NCBI GenBank assembly: GCA_963623095.1
Contig: CAVFKD010000011.1
Location: 1 to 44,226 of the forward strand
DNA from: UBA3210 sp963623095
GTDB taxonomy: Bacteria; Bacillota_I; Bacilli_A; RFN20; CAG-449
Direction: 5' to 3'
Length of the DNA stretch: 44,226 nt
Part shown: piece by piece, positions 42,750-44,226 of the stretch
Layout: every line of letters begins with the position of its first letter
Position numbering within the stretch: position 1 is the stretch's first letter
Translations under genes and position numbers: made by a program
The notes under the pieces: generated by a model
The model's database searches: none
Told to the model about the DNA's origin: nothing
What the model saw: only the letters and a program-made list of their open reading frames with translations

Positions 42750-43265
42750 TTTATCTAATACTTCTTTATCCTTAATAGCCCCAATATTAGCTTGGATATT
42801 TAATTTACAACCATTATAAATACTTAAACATAAATCATGCGCGGTAGAAGAATCAGAAACAACATTCTTATTACCGATTAAACAAAGTCTAGAAGAAATT
42901 TCTTCTAGCTTTTTTGTTTCCATATATAAGTTATAAGGAACCATCGCTGCATCAATACTCTCTAAAGCGATTTTTTCTTCATCTTTACTTCTATATGCAT
43001 CCATCAATTTAGAAAAACAAGTAGAATCTTCATCCATTAGCTTCTTCGCATTTAAATCAATTTCGTTAATTTTATTAATCAATTCTTCAATTTCTTTGCT
43101 TACTTCTTCATATCCTTTTTTATTCAATGTAAAATTGCATACCATTAAATCAAGATTGCACGCTAAAGAAAGGACTAATCCTAAAACAGATCCACCTCCA
43201 GGAGTAGAAGTTTTACTTCCTACTTTAGTTAGATATTCACTTACTTTTAAATCGAGAAATGACAT
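42732..43265 (-). CDS. FTCD_C-type protein: methenyl-THF cyclohydrolase/formimino-THF cyclodeaminase
   Basis: Predicted folate one-carbon enzyme, 177 residues, all-helical. The family signature TPGGGSVLGLVLSLA (21-35) is clear, followed by KKGYEEV and LMDEDSTCFSKLMDAYR. Stand-alone members include FchA (methenyl-THF cyclohydrolase) and the cyclodeaminase of histidine breakdown; the sequence does not decide between them. It is slightly shorter than the usual 200. No other histidine catabolism gene is in the window, which favours a one-carbon role. GGAGG lies 5-6 nt before the ATG. Confidence 0.88.
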   Translation of the reverse strand: MSFLDLKVSEYLTKVGSKTSTPGGGSVLGLVLSLACNLDLMVCNFTLNKKGYEEVSKEIEELINKINEIDLNAKKLMDEDSTCFSKLMDAYRSKDEEKIALESIDAAMVPYNLYMETKKLEEISSRLCLIGNKNVVSDSSTAHDLCLSIYNGCKLNIQANIGAIKDKEVLDKLNSIL

Positions 43266-43281
43266 AAAATTACCTCCAACG

Positions 43282-43304
43282 AAATATTACTAGTAATATT
43301 TATA
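43282..43304 (-). promoter_or_regulatory. Promoter with 20-bp palindromic operator-like site of the folate-enzyme gene
   Basis: A perfect 20-bp palindrome with ACTAGT at its centre (43282-43301) lies 17 nt upstream of the gene. On the minus strand the extended -10 TGGTATAAA (hexamer 43299-43304) overlaps its upstream edge, so the palindrome would cover the transcription start. No good -35 is visible. Confidence 0.55.
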
Positions 43305-43343
43305 CCAAATTAACCACTTTTTTACACGCAAAAATAAATACAG

Positions 43344-43372
43344 TTGTAAAAATAAATATAAAAATATATAAT
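43344..43372 (+). promoter_or_regulatory. Promoter of the four-TM protein gene at 43403
   Basis: A -35 TTGTAA (43344-43349) and a perfect -10 TATAAT (43367-43372) are 17 bp apart; the leader is about 25 nt and contains AAAGGAG. Confidence 0.72.
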
Positions 43373-43402
43373 TATACCGTTAATTGAAAGGAGATTTACA
43401 AG

Positions 43403-43885
43403 ATGAAAACAAAATATTCACGCATTTCTCTTATGATTATGGGATTATCATTATTAAGTGCAATATTCTTTTTACTAGTACCAACAGTATATATTGTGCA
43501 ACAAAATAAAGCAGTAATGGGATATACAACAGTTTTTGGAGGTCACTGCTGGAACTTCTCTTCCACAAATAGCACAGTCTATTTTCATCCATCAACAGGA
43601 GGCATTGTTACTTTCTGTTTAGCGATTGCTTCATTACCAATCATCGCACTATTTGGTAAAAACAATAAATCACCATACTTCTTCAGTTTCGCATTGAACG
43701 CAGCAGTATTCGTATTATGTTTCTTCCAAGCATCATTCTTTATTGGTGTTAATCGCGATGTATATCGTTTACCAGTCACTTATTCAGTAAACTTTGTTGG
43801 CGCATATCTAGTTATGGTTACATCTTTCTTAGGTGGTGCAGCTTCACTAGTTGGTTTATTCTATAAGCCTAATAAAAGATATTAA
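43403..43885 (+). CDS. Four-TM membrane protein of unknown function
   Basis: The product has 160 residues with four hydrophobic helices (about 10-32, 64-84, 90-116 and 128-152) and a short extracytoplasmic loop between the first two containing GGHCWNFSS. No family is recognised. AAAGGAG is 8 nt before the ATG. The gene is single, between its own promoter and terminator. Confidence 0.85.
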   Translation: MKTKYSRISLMIMGLSLLSAIFFLLVPTVYIVQQNKAVMGYTTVFGGHCWNFSSTNSTVYFHPSTGGIVTFCLAIASLPIIALFGKNNKSPYFFSFALNAAVFVLCFFQASFFIGVNRDVYRLPVTYSVNFVGAYLVMVTSFLGGAASLVGLFYKPNKRY

Positions 43886-43889
43886 TTTT

Positions 43890-43915
43890 AAGAGGTCTAA
43901 GACCTCTTTTATTTT
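43890..43915 (+). terminator. Terminator of the four-TM protein gene
   Basis: A perfect 8-bp stem (AAGAGGTC / GACCTCTT, 3-nt loop, 43890-43908) runs into TTATTTT. It starts 5 nt after the stop codon. Confidence 0.88.
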
Positions 43916-43977
43916 GCCTTTAACAATGTTATATTTTATCTAACTTAATTTTATGATAAAATTAATCAGGTGATGTT

Positions 43978-44226
43978 ATGGAAAAAGATACTTCTTTAAA
44001 CAACTATATAAAATCTTTACAAACCGAAATTAAAACTTCATCTATTTTTAATATTGATTTACAATCAAATGATTATTTAAGAATTATGGAAGATGATTTC
44101 CTTCATCTTTTTGATGTGTTAAAAAAAGATTTACCATTGGTGTTTGTATCTTTGCCTAACTTTGATAATACCTCGATTAATAATTACCGTAAAAGTGATA
44201 AATACGCTTTAAATAATGTATTTACA
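43978..44226 (+). CDS. Unknown protein, partial (3' end outside window)
   Basis: An open frame runs from the ATG at 43978 to the right edge, 83 codons without a stop. AGGTGATG lies just upstream and is a good ribosome binding site. The N-terminus (MEKDTSLNNYIKSLQTEI) is hydrophilic with no signal peptide; too little is visible to name a family. Codon use is like that of the neighbours. Confidence 0.7.
   Translation, partial: MEKDTSLNNYIKSLQTEIKTSSIFNIDLQSNDYLRIMEDDFLHLFDVLKKDLPLVFVSLPNFDNTSINNYRKSDKYALNNVFT

Overview
The window looks like chromosomal DNA of a very AT-rich, low-GC Gram-positive bacterium of the Bacilli/Mollicutes group. The main block of genes follows the Bacillus order cysS-rlmB-sigH-rpmG-secE-nusG-rplK-rplA-rplJ-rplL-(ybxB-type methyltransferase)-rpoB-rpoC, and secG-rnr-smpB is also adjacent as in many Firmicutes. 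Predicted lipoproteins, Gram-positive-type sigma-A promoters (TTGaxa-17-TATAAT) and strong GGAGG ribosome binding sites agree with this. Genes use TGG for Trp and two genes end in TGA inside ATGA overlaps, so the code looks standard rather than the Mycoplasma code. RpoB carries Asn at the position of E. coli His526, as in naturally rifampicin-insensitive Mollicutes. My inference is a gut-type, wall-less or reduced Bacilli lineage (RF39/Acholeplasma/Erysipelotrichia neighbourhood); the sequence alone does not settle the taxon. I saw no insertion sequence, prophage, CRISPR array, tRNA or rRNA.

Layout. 1-790: 5' part of a membrane protein gene running off the left edge. 863-11762 (minus): a seven-gene oligopeptide-transport operon, oppA-oppB-oppC-oppD-oppF, followed by a lipoprotein with transglutaminase and BspA-like repeats and an unknown membrane-anchored protein. 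This transporter is unusual in three subunits: OppA appears circularly permuted, OppB carries a large extracytoplasmic insert and OppD carries a coiled-coil insert. 11926-15716 (minus): secG-rnr-smpB plus two unknown genes. 15830-17164 (plus): a tetrahydrofolate riboswitch controlling a FolT-type folate transporter that is fused to an extra two-TM extracytoplasmic module; thymidine kinase faces it. 17860-29603 (minus): the transcription/translation block rpmG-secE-nusG, rplKAJL, methyltransferase-rpoB-rpoC with an L10 leader, a probable rplK leader and an internal terminator-like hairpin. 29613-32237 (minus): sigH-like gene, rlmB, cysS. 32299-36072 (minus): a tight five-gene operon (membrane protein, acyl-ACP thioesterase, ung, RluA-family pseudouridine synthase, HAD phosphatase). 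36298-39749 (plus): Y-family polymerase with a YolD-like partner, a TrmH-family methyltransferase and a membrane protein. 39963-41264 (minus): a nucleotide-sugar dehydrogenase homologue that has lost its catalytic Cys and a NAD-binding Gly. 41585-44226: a small unknown gene with a Cof-type HAD phosphatase, a cyclodeaminase/cyclohydrolase-like folate protein, a four-TM protein, and the start of an unknown gene at the right edge.

A folate and thymidine thread runs through the window: riboswitch-controlled folate uptake, thymidine salvage, and a stand-alone FTCD_C-type folate enzyme whose promoter carries a perfect 20-bp palindrome. The strongest candidates for something undescribed are the permuted OppA within its enlarged Opp transporter, the FolT fusion, and the catalytically altered sugar dehydrogenase.
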